A stretch of 64,000 bases of DNA from Ancylobacter tetraedralis (GCF_014195655.1 NZ_JACICD010000011.1:44865-108864), one strand, 5' to 3'. Positions 37,637 to 46,453 are shown, numbered from the stretch's first letter. Notes: generated from the sequence alone by a model not told the origin. Made by a program: numbers and translations.

Positions 37637-37909
37637 ATGGAGCTTCGGCGCATCATCGGCCTTTCCGCGCCCGTAGCATTCGGTGTGAGCGGATGCTCCG
37701 CCCCGCTCAGTCCCTCGCTTCCGCTGTTCGGCGCCTATTTCCCCTTCTGGCTGATCTGCCTCACCGCCGGCGTCATCGGCGCGGTGGTGCTGCGCGCGCT
37801 GTTCATCCGCCTCGGCCTCGACGATCTCCTGCCCTGGCGCCTGCTGGTCTATGTGTGCCTGGCGGCGGCCATCGGCTTCGCCCTGGCGCTCACCCTGTAT
37901 GGGCGGTGA
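37637..37909 (+). CDS. YtcA-like small membrane lipoprotein of the efflux operon
   Basis: A 90-residue protein. It starts MELRRIIGLSAPVAFGVSGCSAPLSPSLPLFGAYFPFWLICL. The lipobox-like VSGC lies after a short signal, followed by two membrane helices (FPFWLICLTAGVIGAVVL and LVYVCLAAAIGFALALTLYG). This matches the YtcA family, found as the first gene of mdtNOP-type operons. The ATG at 37637 lies within a longer frame that has no better start. mdtN starts 3 bases after its stop, so the genes are co-transcribed. The function of YtcA is not established. Confidence 0.85.
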   Translation: MELRRIIGLSAPVAFGVSGCSAPLSPSLPLFGAYFPFWLICLTAGVIGAVVLRALFIRLGLDDLLPWRLLVYVCLAAAIGFALALTLYGR

Positions 37910-37912
37910 ACC

Positions 37913-38992
37913 ATGGCGAGCGAGCAAATGGCGGGTGAACGACCGGCGCCCTCGGCCTATTCCCATCGCCGCAGCCTCGTCGGCTCCACGCTCGGAGCGC
38001 TGATCATCGTGGCGGCGATCGGCGCCGGCTGGCTCTATTTCCGCCAGTCCGCGCTCAGCCCGCTGTCGGAGGACGCCGTCCTCACCGCCAACATCGTCAA
38101 TATCGCCGCCACCGTGCCGGGCCAGATCGTCGCCATCGCGGTGGAGGAGAACCAGAAAGTGGCGAAGGGCGACCTGCTCTTCGCGCTCGATCCCGAGCCC
38201 TACCGGCTCACCGTCGAGCAGACGCGGGCGGACCTCGCCATCGCCATGGCGGCGCTCGACACGCAGCGCCGCACCATCAGCGCCGAGCAATCCAACGCCG
38301 CCATCGCCGCCGAGCAGATCGCGCGCGCCCGCACCAACCTCGCGCTGGCCGAGCAGACCCTGGCGCGGCTTACCCCGCTCCTGCCCAAAGGCTATGTCAC
38401 CGCGCAGCAGGTGGACGACGCGCGCACGGCGCGGGACGATGCGCGGGTCAGCCTCACCCAGGCGATCAAGCAGGCTGCGGCCGCCGACAGCCTCGTCAGC
38501 ACGCTGGAGGGCGCGCAGGCGCTGGTCGAGGCCCGCCGCGCCGCGCTGGCGCTCGCCGAGCGCAACCTCGCCAACACGCAGGTGCGCTCCCCCCATGACG
38601 GGCGCGTCGTCGGGCTCACCATCTCCACCGGCGAGATCGTCGCCCCCGGCCAATCGGTGTTCACGCTGATCGACACCGAGCACTGGTACGCCTCCGCCTC
38701 CTTCCGCGAGACCGAGCTGGAGACGATTGAGGTGGGCGACTGCGCCCGCGTCTACGCGCTCGCCAACCGCGCGGTGCCGATCGCCGGACGCGTGGAAGGC
38801 ATCGGCTGGGGCGTCATCTCGGAAGACCTCGTCAACCTGCCACGCAACCTGCCCTATCTGCCGAAATCGCTGAACTGGGTGCGGATCGCCCAGCGCTTCC
38901 CGGTGCGCATCCGGCTCATCGATCCCCCCGAGAACCTGACGCGGATCGGCGCATCCGCCGTTGCGATCGTGCACCATGGCGACCGCTGCTGA
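37913..38992 (+). CDS. mdtN: MdtN-like periplasmic adaptor (HlyD family)
   Basis: A 359-residue membrane-fusion protein. One membrane helix (LGALIIVAAIGAGWLYF, about 28-45) is followed by a lipoyl/barrel-sandwich half (IAATVPGQIVAIAVEENQKVAKGDLLFALDPEPY). A long helical hairpin spans about 95-215, with many Ala/Glu/Arg heptads. The second half-motif is VRSPHDGRVVGLTISTGEIVAPGQSVFTLID, and then a beta-barrel follows. It links the inner-membrane FUSC protein to the outer-membrane channel. mdtO starts inside its last 17 bases. The whole unit should export aromatic or toxic compounds, as MdtNOP and AaeAB-type pumps do; substrates are unknown here. Confidence 0.92.
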   Translation: MASEQMAGERPAPSAYSHRRSLVGSTLGALIIVAAIGAGWLYFRQSALSPLSEDAVLTANIVNIAATVPGQIVAIAVEENQKVAKGDLLFALDPEPYRLTVEQTRADLAIAMAALDTQRRTISAEQSNAAIAAEQIARARTNLALAEQTLARLTPLLPKGYVTAQQVDDARTARDDARVSLTQAIKQAAAADSLVSTLEGAQALVEARRAALALAERNLANTQVRSPHDGRVVGLTISTGEIVAPGQSVFTLIDTEHWYASASFRETELETIEVGDCARVYALANRAVPIAGRVEGIGWGVISEDLVNLPRNLPYLPKSLNWVRIAQRFPVRIRLIDPPENLTRIGASAVAIVHHGDRC

Positions 38993-40892
38993 CGCCCGGG
39001 CCGCGGTGGCCGCGCCCTCCCTGTTCGCCCGGGTGCGGCGCGATCTCGCGCCCTTTCCCGGCCGCGCCGCGCTGACCTGGCGCATCGCCCTGCTCTGCGC
39101 GCTGGTGGTGGGCGTGGCCATGCTCTACCAGATCCCGGAAGCGGCGATCAGCTGCTACCTCGTCATCTTCCTGATGAAGCCGGATGCGGCGCAGAATGTC
39201 GGCACGGCGGTCGCGCTCATCGTGCTGGTGTCGCTGGTGGTCGCCTTCGTCGTGCTCTTGGTGAACCTCACCGTCGATTCCCCGCCGCTCCGGCTCATCA
39301 CCATCGCGGTGGTGTCGTTCGTCTTCCTCTTCATCGGCGCGGCCACCCAGCTGGGCGAAATCGGCGGCGTCATCGCGCTGATCATCGCCTATGCGCTGGC
39401 GCTGGTGAACGTGGTGCCGGTCGCCGACGCGGCGACGCTGGGCCTGCGCTATGCGTGGTACCTGGTCACGCTACCCATGGCGATGATGGCCCTGTTCAAC
39501 ATCGTGCTGGGCATCTCGCCGGTGCGCCTCGCCCGCGCCACGCTGCGCGAGCGGCTGGAGGCGAGCGCCCGCGCCATTGCCGGCGGCGCGCCGGCCGCCG
39601 ATCCCGATCTCGAAGCCCGGCTCGGCGAGGGCAATGGCGAGGCGGAAAAGCGCGCCGGCCTGATCCGCCTCTTTCACATGGTCTCGTCCGCCGCCGCCGG
39701 CCAGCTGGCGCGCGACGTGCGGGCCGGCTACCGCCTGATGCTGACCGCCTCCGGCCTGCCGGACGATCTCGATGCCGGCCGCCGCGCCGCGCTGGTCGGC
39801 CATATCGAGCGGATGATCGCGGCACTGGATGTCGGGCAGGCGCCGCCCGCGCCAGCCCCGCCGCCCCCGGAGGCGGACCGCGCCGAGCGCGCGGTGTGGG
39901 AGGCGCTGGCCATCATTGCCGGCGGGCCGGAAGGCGACGTCACCCCGGCCCCCAAGCCGCCTTTTCTCAGGCCCGACGCGTTCCGCAATCCCGACTACCA
40001 GCGCTTCGCTCTGAAGACGACGGCCGCGGCCATCATCTGCTACGTCGTCTATACCGGCCTGAACTGGCAGGGCATCCACACCGCGCTGATCACCTGCTAC
40101 GTTGCCGCGCTGGGAACAACCGGCGAGACGGTGCACAAGCTGGGCCTGCGCATTGTCGGCTGCCTGATCGGCGCGACGCTGGGCGTCGCCTCGATCCTGT
40201 TCGTCGTCCCGCATCTGGAATCGGTCGGCGGGCTGATGGTGCTGATCTTCGCCGGCATCCTCCTCGCCGCCTGGGTCTCCACCGGCAGCGAGCGCATCGC
40301 CTATGGCGGCGTGCAGATCGGCCTCGCCTTCCTGCTCACCGTGGTGCAGGGCTTCGGCCCCAGCCTCGACCTCGATACCGCGCGCGACCGCATCGTCGGC
40401 ATCCTGCTCGGCAATGTGGTCATCTACCTCATCTTCACGCGGGTATGGGTCGTGTCGATCGAGCGCGCCGCGCGCGAGCATCTGGCGGCGGCGCTGGCGG
40501 GCCTGGCGCGCCTCGCGGGCCTGCCGCCGGAGCGGCGCGCCGGAGCCATCGGCGACGCGGCGGCCGCGGCCGAACACCTCGCCCAGACGCGCGACATGCT
40601 GGAACTGGTGGCCTTCGAGCCGGCCAGCATCCGGCCCTCGATGAAAACCGTGGAGGCTCTGGAGGCAGCGCGGGCGGAGATTTCCACCCTCAATCGCGAC
40701 ATCTATCTAAGCCCGGACGACCTTTCCCCCTTCACCGCGCGGCTCGGTGCGATCGCCCGGGCGATCGCCGCCCCGGCAGACGGCTCGACGGGGGACGCGA
40801 GGGCGCGGGACGAAACGGCGCAGGACGCCCTCCCCGCCGCCATCGACCAGCGGCTCGCCCGCCTCCGTCTCACCGTGGCGGGGCGCGCATGA
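38976..40892 (+). CDS. mdtO: MdtO-like FUSC-family inner-membrane efflux protein
   Basis: A 638-residue protein with two blocks of membrane helices (about 30-185 and 345-500) separated by a soluble region. This is the arrangement of FUSC/aromatic-acid exporter proteins (AaeB, MdtO). Recognisable segments are YQIPEAAISCYLVIFLMKPD in the first block and FALKTTAAAIICYVVYTGLNWQGIHTALITCYVAALGTTGETVHKLGLRIVGC in the second. The start at 38976 overlaps the end of mdtN by 17 bases, indicating translational coupling, and its stop overlaps mdtP by ATGA. Confidence 0.92.
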   Translation: MATAADARAAVAAPSLFARVRRDLAPFPGRAALTWRIALLCALVVGVAMLYQIPEAAISCYLVIFLMKPDAAQNVGTAVALIVLVSLVVAFVVLLVNLTVDSPPLRLITIAVVSFVFLFIGAATQLGEIGGVIALIIAYALALVNVVPVADAATLGLRYAWYLVTLPMAMMALFNIVLGISPVRLARATLRERLEASARAIAGGAPAADPDLEARLGEGNGEAEKRAGLIRLFHMVSSAAAGQLARDVRAGYRLMLTASGLPDDLDAGRRAALVGHIERMIAALDVGQAPPAPAPPPPEADRAERAVWEALAIIAGGPEGDVTPAPKPPFLRPDAFRNPDYQRFALKTTAAAIICYVVYTGLNWQGIHTALITCYVAALGTTGETVHKLGLRIVGCLIGATLGVASILFVVPHLESVGGLMVLIFAGILLAAWVSTGSERIAYGGVQIGLAFLLTVVQGFGPSLDLDTARDRIVGILLGNVVIYLIFTRVWVVSIERAAREHLAAALAGLARLAGLPPERRAGAIGDAAAAAEHLAQTRDMLELVAFEPASIRPSMKTVEALEAARAEISTLNRDIYLSPDDLSPFTARLGAIARAIAAPADGSTGDARARDETAQDALPAAIDQRLARLRLTVAGRA

Positions 40893-42466
40893 TGGAATGG
40901 CGGGCTGGCGACATGACGGAGCGCGGCACGCGATGGACGGCGCGTCTTGCCGCCGCCCTCCTCGGCGCGAGCCTGCTCGCCGGCTGCGCGCCCAACGCCG
41001 CCAACATGGCCGCGCCCGCCGCCGATCGGCCGTGGAAGCCGACCGGCCATGAGGACGGGCTGTGGAGCGCCCAACAACCGGCGCCCGCGCCCGCGGCGAA
41101 CGCGACCGGCGGCCCGGCGCCGGTGGCCGATTTCAGCGTGCCGGCCAATCCAAAGCTCGCCGAGCTGCCGCAGGCGGTGGAGGTCGATCCCCGGCACAGC
41201 TACCGCCTGCCGGAGCTGATCGACCTCGCCCAGCGCAACAACCCGGCGACGCGCGTCGCCTGGCAGCGGGCGCGCGAGGCGGCGCTGGCGGTGGGCATGG
41301 TGGAGGCGACCTACCTGCCGCTCATCACCGCCAATGTGGTCGGCGGCTACCAATCCGTGAGTTCGCCGCTACCGGTCCCGGTGGGCACGCAGCGCTATTT
41401 CGACACCACGGCCGAGGGCGTGTCGCCCTCCATCGCGCTGCAATGGCTGATCTTCGATTTCGGCCAGCGCAGCGCGGTCGCCGATGCCGCCAAGCAGGGC
41501 GCGATCGCCGCCAATGTGCTGTTCAACGGCGAGCACCAGAAGCTGATCTTCGACGTCACCCGCTCCTATTATCTCTACAGCGCCGCCGTCACCCGCACGA
41601 AGATCGCCCGGCAGACGCTGCGCAACAGCATGGCCATCCGCGATGCCGCCGAGGAACGGCTGGCCAAGGGGCTCGCCACCACGGTGGAGGTGGCGCAGGC
41701 CCGCCAGCAGGTGGCGCAGTCGGAACTGCGGCGCGTGCAGGCCGAGGGACAGGAGCGCGACACCTATCAGGTGCTGCTCGCTTCCATGGGCGTGAACGCG
41801 ACGCTGCCCATCCATGTCGCCGACGCCGGCGAGCGCCGCCTGCCCGACGCGGTGAAGGTGCCGCTCGACCAGATGATCACGCTCGCTCTGGCGCAGCGGC
41901 CGGACGTGATCGCCAGCTATTCCGCGCTCGCCGCCACCCGCTCGGGCATCAAGGCAGCGGAAGCCGCCTATCTGCCCAAGGTGTTCGTCGCCGGCGCGGT
42001 CGCCACCGGACAGGGCAGTTTCAACGCCAACGGCCTGCCCGGCATCGGCCAGCAGGCGACGGGCTCGGGCGTGCTGATCGGCGCCACCGTGCCGCTCTAC
42101 GATGCCGGCCTGCGGGCGGCCGAACTGAAGCAGGCGCAATCGCGCGCCGCCGCGGCGGAAGGCACGTTCCACCGCACCCAGACCGCCGCCGTGACGGAGA
42201 TCGTCGCCGCCAACAACGCCCTGCGCACCGCCCTGGAATCCTACCGCGCCGCCACAGCGCTGACGAGCGCGGCGAGCACCACCTATGATGCCGCGCTGGA
42301 GGCCTACAAAAACGGCGTGGGCACGGTGACGGTGGCGACGGCGGCCGATTCGGGCCTGCTCGACGCGCGCCAGGCGCAGGCCGACGCCCACGCCGCCGCT
42401 CTCGTCGGCGCCGCCAACCTCGCCTTCGTGGTCGGCGCCATGACCTCGCGCGACGCGGTTCCCTGA
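40889..42466 (+). CDS. mdtP: MdtP-like outer-membrane efflux lipoprotein (TolC family)
   Basis: A 525-residue outer-membrane factor. The N-terminal signal has the lipobox SLLAGCAP, so Cys33 would be lipidated. A Pro/Ala-rich linker is followed by two outer-membrane-efflux repeats (about 100-300 and 310-510) made of long amphipathic helices, for example YRLPELIDLAQRNNPATRVAWQRAREAALAV, and the conserved second-repeat start ALAQRPDVIASYSALAATRSGIKAAEAAYLPK. It completes the tripartite pump with MdtN and MdtO. The start overlaps the mdtO stop (ATGA). A 128-base gap with a large hairpin separates it from the next gene. Confidence 0.92.
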   Translation: MMEWRAGDMTERGTRWTARLAAALLGASLLAGCAPNAANMAAPAADRPWKPTGHEDGLWSAQQPAPAPAANATGGPAPVADFSVPANPKLAELPQAVEVDPRHSYRLPELIDLAQRNNPATRVAWQRAREAALAVGMVEATYLPLITANVVGGYQSVSSPLPVPVGTQRYFDTTAEGVSPSIALQWLIFDFGQRSAVADAAKQGAIAANVLFNGEHQKLIFDVTRSYYLYSAAVTRTKIARQTLRNSMAIRDAAEERLAKGLATTVEVAQARQQVAQSELRRVQAEGQERDTYQVLLASMGVNATLPIHVADAGERRLPDAVKVPLDQMITLALAQRPDVIASYSALAATRSGIKAAEAAYLPKVFVAGAVATGQGSFNANGLPGIGQQATGSGVLIGATVPLYDAGLRAAELKQAQSRAAAAEGTFHRTQTAAVTEIVAANNALRTALESYRAATALTSAASTTYDAALEAYKNGVGTVTVATAADSGLLDARQAQADAHAAALVGAANLAFVVGAMTSRDAVP

Positions 42467-42548
42467 CGCGGGGTGAAGACCGCACCCGCGGCTTGATCGC
42501 CGTCATCGACGCGCGGGTGGCGGTGGCGCATGGTGGCGCGGTTGCCCC

Positions 42549-42603
42549 GCGCGGCACGGTATTCTCCGACGCGCGGGCCCCGCCGGAGAATACCGTGCCG
42601 CGC
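42549..42603 (+). promoter_or_regulatory. Perfect 20-bp inverted repeat covering the RBS and start of the next gene
   Basis: The left arm at 42549-42568 is the exact reverse complement of the right arm at 42584-42603; the 15-base loop is itself GC-rich and partly self-complementary. The right arm contains GGAG (42585-42588) and the GTG start codon (42595-42597) of the ABC membrane-domain gene. In mRNA the hairpin would hide both, so it should block or condition translation, or act as a terminator between mdtP and the next gene. Confidence 0.9.
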
Positions 42604-43536
42604 AGCTTGTTTCGATTCGTCTGGCACGTCAGCGGCTGGCATCAGATCGCCCTCATCGGGCTGTCCGCCTTCGTGCTTATGATCGAGATCGCGCCGATCG
42701 AGATCCAGCGCCGCATCGTCAACGACACCATCCAGGGCGGCATGCTGCAGCCCATCCTCGTATTGGTCGGCGCCTATCTGGCGGTGACGGTGACCGAGGG
42801 GCTGCTCAAGCTGGCGCTCAACATGTACCGCAACTGGCTCGGCGAGCGGGCGGTGCTGTGGCTGCGCGAGGCGGTGTTCGCCGTGGCCGACGCCGACGGC
42901 CTGCGCACGGTGCCGGCCGCCACCGAGGGCATCCAGCTCTCCATCGTGCTCGACGAGGCCGACCCGGTGGGCAGCTTCGTCGGCGAGAGCATCAGCGAGC
43001 CGGTGCTGCAGGCCGGCGTGTTCGTGGTGGTGACGATCTACCTGCTCTACCTTCAGCCGGTGATGGCGCTGGTGATCGCCGGCGTTTTCGTGCCGCAGCT
43101 GATATTCGTGCCCATCATGCAGGAGGCGATCAACCGGCGCATCAGCACGCGGGTGACGCTCTATCGCGGCCTGAGCACCGGCATCGTCGATGCTCGCGGA
43201 GCGCGCGACCCCGATGGCAGCCAGCGCGGCAAGATCCACGCGGTCTTCGCCACCAACATGAGCATCTACTGGCTGAAATACATCATGAACGTGATGATGA
43301 ACCTGATGACCCATGGCGGAGTCGCCACCATTCTCGCGCTCGGCGGCTATTTCGTCGTCACCGGCCAGACCGAGATCGGCACGGTCGTCGCCTTTCTCTC
43401 GGCGCTGTCCAAGGTGAACGATCCCTGGAGCGAGCTGGTCACCTGGTATCGCGACATGCGCGCCGCGCAGGTGAAATATGCCCTGCTGCGCAGCGCCGCG
43501 GCGATCGGCGCCATCGACGGCAACCACGAGGGCTGA
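42595..43536 (+). CDS. ABC transporter transmembrane-domain protein without ATP-binding domain
   Basis: A 313-residue protein with six hydrophobic segments in the layout of an ABC exporter type I membrane domain. It begins VPRSLFRFVWHVSGWHQIALIGLSAFVLMIEIAP and includes PIEIQRRIVNDTIQGGM, VVVTIYLLYLQPVMALVI and THGGVATILALGGYFVVTGQTEIGTVVAFLSAL. The sequence ends at NHEG with no Walker A, signature or Walker B motif, so the nucleotide-binding half is missing. The GTG at 42595 has GGAG at six bases; an upstream TTG at 42493 would read through the hairpin and is judged less likely. It may pair with a separate ATPase or be a degenerate or repurposed domain. It follows the MdtNOP genes on the same strand. 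Confidence 0.85.
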   Translation: MPRSLFRFVWHVSGWHQIALIGLSAFVLMIEIAPIEIQRRIVNDTIQGGMLQPILVLVGAYLAVTVTEGLLKLALNMYRNWLGERAVLWLREAVFAVADADGLRTVPAATEGIQLSIVLDEADPVGSFVGESISEPVLQAGVFVVVTIYLLYLQPVMALVIAGVFVPQLIFVPIMQEAINRRISTRVTLYRGLSTGIVDARGARDPDGSQRGKIHAVFATNMSIYWLKYIMNVMMNLMTHGGVATILALGGYFVVTGQTEIGTVVAFLSALSKVNDPWSELVTWYRDMRAAQVKYALLRSAAAIGAIDGNHEG

Positions 43537-43554
43537 GAGCCCATCGCATCGGCC

Positions 43555-43605
43555 CGGCGCGGCCCGCAGGCCGCGCCGTATTGGTATACTGGAACCTCCA
43601 ATACG
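43555..43605. other. Two adjacent hairpins between convergent genes
   Basis: CGGCGCGGCC (43555-43564) pairs with GGCCGCGCCG (43569-43578). CGTATTGG (43577-43584) pairs with CCAATACG (43598-43605). They lie just after the ABC membrane-domain gene, where a terminator is expected, but lack a T run. Confidence 0.55.
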
Positions 43606-43666
43606 TTGCCGCGCGTCTCTTCACGCCGCCCGGAATGCCGCTGAATCGAGAACGCTCGGGACGGAC

Positions 43667-44032
43667 TCAGCGCCAGACATACCAGCAGCGACGGACCGGC
43701 CGCCCCCAGTTGTCGCGGCGCCAGCCGCATACCCGCCGGCGTCGGCCGCGACGATAGCTCGGCGGCGGCCCCCAGCCACCGCGCGGAGGCGGGCCGGGCG
43801 GCGGTCCCCAGCCGCCATGCGGGGGCGGACCCGGGGGAGGTCCCCATTGCGCCGCCTCCAACGGCGTGCCGTCCGGGGTTGCCGCTGGCATGTCCCGGAG
43901 CCCGCCTTCCGGCAGGCCGGAATCGAGCCGGCCGAGCGGTGTCGCTGCGGCACTTGAGGAAACCAGCCCCACGCCGGCGAGGCTCGCGCCTGCCAGGCCC
44001 GCGAGACTGAGGATGAACCCGCGTCTGTTCAT
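43667..44032 (-). CDS. Small secreted Pro/Gly-rich protein with Tat-like signal
   Basis: A 121-residue protein beginning MNRRGFILSLAGLAGASLAGVGLVSSSAAA, which looks like a twin-arginine signal (RRGFIL then a hydrophobic stretch and an AxA cleavage site). The mature part has a Gly/Pro-rich repeat (WGPPPGPPPHGG, WGPPPGPPPRGG) and ends with a basic, Trp-rich tail (RRRRVCGWRRDNWGRPVRRCWYVWR) with two cysteines. GGGAGG stands five bases before the ATG. I know of no function. Similar small proteins with a basic Trp/Cys tail occur in Hyphomicrobiales as uncharacterised secreted proteins. Confidence 0.75.
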   Translation of the reverse strand: MNRRGFILSLAGLAGASLAGVGLVSSSAAATPLGRLDSGLPEGGLRDMPAATPDGTPLEAAQWGPPPGPPPHGGWGPPPGPPPRGGWGPPPSYRRGRRRRVCGWRRDNWGRPVRRCWYVWR

Positions 44033-44261
44033 GTGCACCTCCCATTCGCCCTGCCGGTCGCATCCGCCGCGATCGCGGCAGCGGGCAGGAGCCATGGCGA
44101 CGAGAGTGCCCGGCTGGCGTTGAACGCGCGGTGAGCGCGCCGTTTATCGCCTGTTAACCAGCAGGCCTCAGTTTTGCCACCGGATCTCCCATCGGGTGGC
44201 ACCTTCGGTGTGTCACCCGCACGGGCGCGCAACCACGCGCCGTGATCGAAGCGAGGACGAC

Positions 44262-44573
44262 ATGCACAGATTCGCCTCCACGCTGCGGGCAACCCTTGCC
44301 CTTTCCGTGCTGGTGCCCGCGCTGCTGGCCAGCGCCGCGCCGGCGCAGGCCAACAATACCGGTGCGCTGATCGGCGGGCTCGTGGCCGGTGCGCTGGTCG
44401 GCTCGGCGGTGACGGCCGCCACCCGGCCGCAGCCCTATTACTATTACAGCGCGCCGCCGCCCCCGGCCTATTATCCGCCGCCGCCGCGAGCCTACCCCCC
44501 GCCCGGCCCGGCCTACGGCCCCGGCTATTGTGGCGCCCCGCCCTATCCGCCCTGCCGCACGCCGGTCTACTGA
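44262..44573 (+). CDS. Small secreted glycine-zipper/proline-rich protein
   Basis: A 103-residue protein. The signal peptide is MHRFASTLRATLALSVLVPALLASAAPAQA. A Gly-rich hydrophobic helix (NTGALIGGLVAGALVGSAVTAA) with glycine-zipper spacing follows, and then a Pro/Tyr-rich tail (repeats of YYPPPP and AYPPP) ending CGAPPYPPCRTPVY. GAGGACG precedes the ATG at 44262. It is likely an envelope protein of unknown function. It is divergent from the Tat-signal gene and followed after 61 bases by another secreted protein gene. Confidence 0.75.
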   Translation: MHRFASTLRATLALSVLVPALLASAAPAQANNTGALIGGLVAGALVGSAVTAATRPQPYYYYSAPPPPAYYPPPPRAYPPPGPAYGPGYCGAPPYPPCRTPVY

Positions 44574-44634
44574 TCCCGGCATGTCGAAACCGACCCCTTT
44601 TCCCGGCTTCCCCCGGAAGCGACAAGGTCGACCC

Positions 44635-45099
44635 ATGATCAAGACCGCTGCTGCCGCCCTCTGCCTCGTCATGAGCTTCGGCATCGCCCAGGCGCAAACC
44701 GCGGCCTCGGCCACCGCGCCCGCCGCCGCGCAACCTACGTCGGAGACGATCGTCGCCGACCTGCCCTCGCCCGCCGACTGCACCTTCACAAAGGTGTTCG
44801 TCTGCGAGGGCGAGAAGGGTTGCGCGCCGGCCAAGGAACTGGGCACGATCGACCTGCCCGCCCGCTTCCTTGTGCATTATGGCAAGCGCATCATCGCCAG
44901 CGTCTCCGATAGCGGACTGCCGCATATCAGCCAGATCGACGCCGCCGCCAGCGCGGGCGACAACATCACGCTTCACGGCACGGAAGATCTGGTGGGCTGG
45001 ATCATGCAGATCTCGCGCACGCAGCCCGATGTGACGCTCACCACCGTATCGCCGGACCGGGTGCTGACCGCGTTCGGCACCTGCAAGCCCGCTCCCTGA
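44635..45099 (+). CDS. Periplasmic hypothetical protein
   Basis: A 154-residue protein. The signal peptide is MIKTAAAALCLVMSFGIAQAQ, with an AQA cleavage site. The mature domain contains ADCTFTKVFVCEGEKGCAPAKELGTIDLPARFLVHYGKRIIAS and ends GTCKPAP, so it has four or more cysteines that could form disulfides. An in-frame ATG at 44581 would precede the signal by a hydrophilic stretch and is not favoured. I do not recognise the family. Confidence 0.78.
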   Translation: MIKTAAAALCLVMSFGIAQAQTAASATAPAAAQPTSETIVADLPSPADCTFTKVFVCEGEKGCAPAKELGTIDLPARFLVHYGKRIIASVSDSGLPHISQIDAAASAGDNITLHGTEDLVGWIMQISRTQPDVTLTTVSPDRVLTAFGTCKPAP

Positions 45100-45214
45100 G
45101 GGCGCGGGGCGCCTTCGGGCACCACCGCCTGTGCGCGGCGCGACGGCGCGGCTTGCTCGCCGCGCCGGGAACATTATAGTCCCAGCACTTTCCGTCGGCG
45201 CATTGGCCGACCTC

Positions 45215-45300
45215 GCGGGTGTGGCGGAATGGTAGACGCGACGGACTCAAAATCCGTTTCTGGCGACAGAGTGTCGGTTCGAGTCCGACCACCCGCACCA
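45215..45300 (+). tRNA. tRNA-Leu (anticodon CAA), CCA encoded
   Basis: An 86-nt class II tRNA with a long variable arm. The acceptor stem is GCGGGTG/CACCCGC with an encoded CCA. The anticodon stem ACGGA/TCCGT encloses CTCAAAA (anticodon CAA), and the T arm is GGTTCGAGTCC. Confidence 0.96.
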
Positions 45301-45385
45301 TTTGCCGGACCGGGCGTCGCGCACGCCGTCCGCACGGGCCTTCCGGCTGCAGAGCCGCGGTGACAACAACCTTTTGCTGACACCC

Positions 45386-46060
45386 CTAGCTGGAGCGCGT
45401 GCGCGTCGCGAGCCGCCGCAATACGCCGCAGATGAGCGCCGCGGCATCCCGGTAGCCGGCCACGCGCCGCCCGGGCCCCTTGGGTGCCGTGGGCCCATCG
45501 CGTTCGGGCGCGTCTGACGGGAGCGCCGTCGGCCAGCAGCATGTCGCCCACGCGCGCGATGCCCGAGTGCCCGGTGACCCAGGCATCTTCCAGCCGGATG
45601 GCGGCCACCGGCCGGTGGCTGACCTCCACCGGCGGTTCCGGCAGGGCTCCGCGCACCATAGATGTCTTGATGAAGCCCGGCCCCCCAGGGTGCCCCTCAC
45701 CGACGATGGCGCCGGTTTTCTTGGCATGGGCGTAAAGCGAACCGAAGGCCTGCATCCGTGCCGATGCGTCGCCGCCAAGGACCTGCGCGAACGCGCCCGC
45801 CGCTCCCAGCGGGGTATCGGCCGCGATCGACCTCAGTTTCAACTGGAACAGCTCGCCGGCCGCGCCGGCGAGGAACGGGGCGTCCAGAATGGAACGCAGC
45901 ATCGGCTGAATATCGAACAGCACCACCGACCGCCGGGGCACAAGAGTACGCGTATGAACATTCCTGCATGCCGGACTGACAATATCGTGACTGGGTATAA
46001 GCCCTGAGGGAGCGCCCGGTGCGGGACTTCGCGGACGCTCTCGGGCGCAATGTTGCGCAA
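45386..46060 (-). pseudogene. Probable degraded gene next to tRNA-Leu (glycosyltransferase-61-like N-terminus?)
   Basis: Reading leftward from about 45,941, one frame gives natural-looking protein: VVLFDIQPMLRSILDAPFLAG, then FGSLYAHAKKTGAIVGEGHPGGPG, then VAAIRLEDAWVTGHSGIARVGDMLLADG. After about 45,520 it loses character, and the neighbouring frame carries on briefly before a stop at 45386. Upstream, LRNIAPESVREVPHRALPQGL in a different frame (about 46,010-46,060) may be its original beginning. The segment around AIRLEDAWVTGHSG resembles the N-terminal part of family-61 glycosyltransferases, but the catalytic domain is missing. The interpretation is a truncated, frameshifted remnant. Low confidence in family. 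Confidence 0.35.
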
Positions 46061-46453
46061 TAGCCTCACTCGGAGTGCCGGCCCTCCAGCGCGGGCGTGG
46101 ACGCCCCCCATCTCGCTACCCTCCCGATACCGCTCGGCAACCCTCGTGTCCGAGAGCCGCCGCGCGCTGGACCGCACCATGCGATCGCAGCCATTCGGCA
46201 AGGGGCCGTGGCCGGACCCCACGCCCGGCGGCGACGGGAACCCCTCCGACATTGCCGGGTGCGCCGGAACCAAGAGCCTGGAACCAAGGGTCTGTAACCA
46301 AGGGCCCGCTGCCGATGGCGCGGAAAGCCGATGGCGTAATCCACAGGCCTCGAGAATTCGCGCAAACCCCCGTTGCAATCGCCGCGCTCATGGGGCATAG
46401 AGACGGCCCGTTCGGGACGCGGCCGACAACGCCGCCAGCGAACGACGGAGCGA
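46061..46453. other. Gene-poor stretch before tRNA-Gly
   Basis: About 390 bases with only low-complexity shadow frames on both strands. I see no gene. It probably contains the tRNA-Gly promoter near its right end. Confidence 0.4.
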
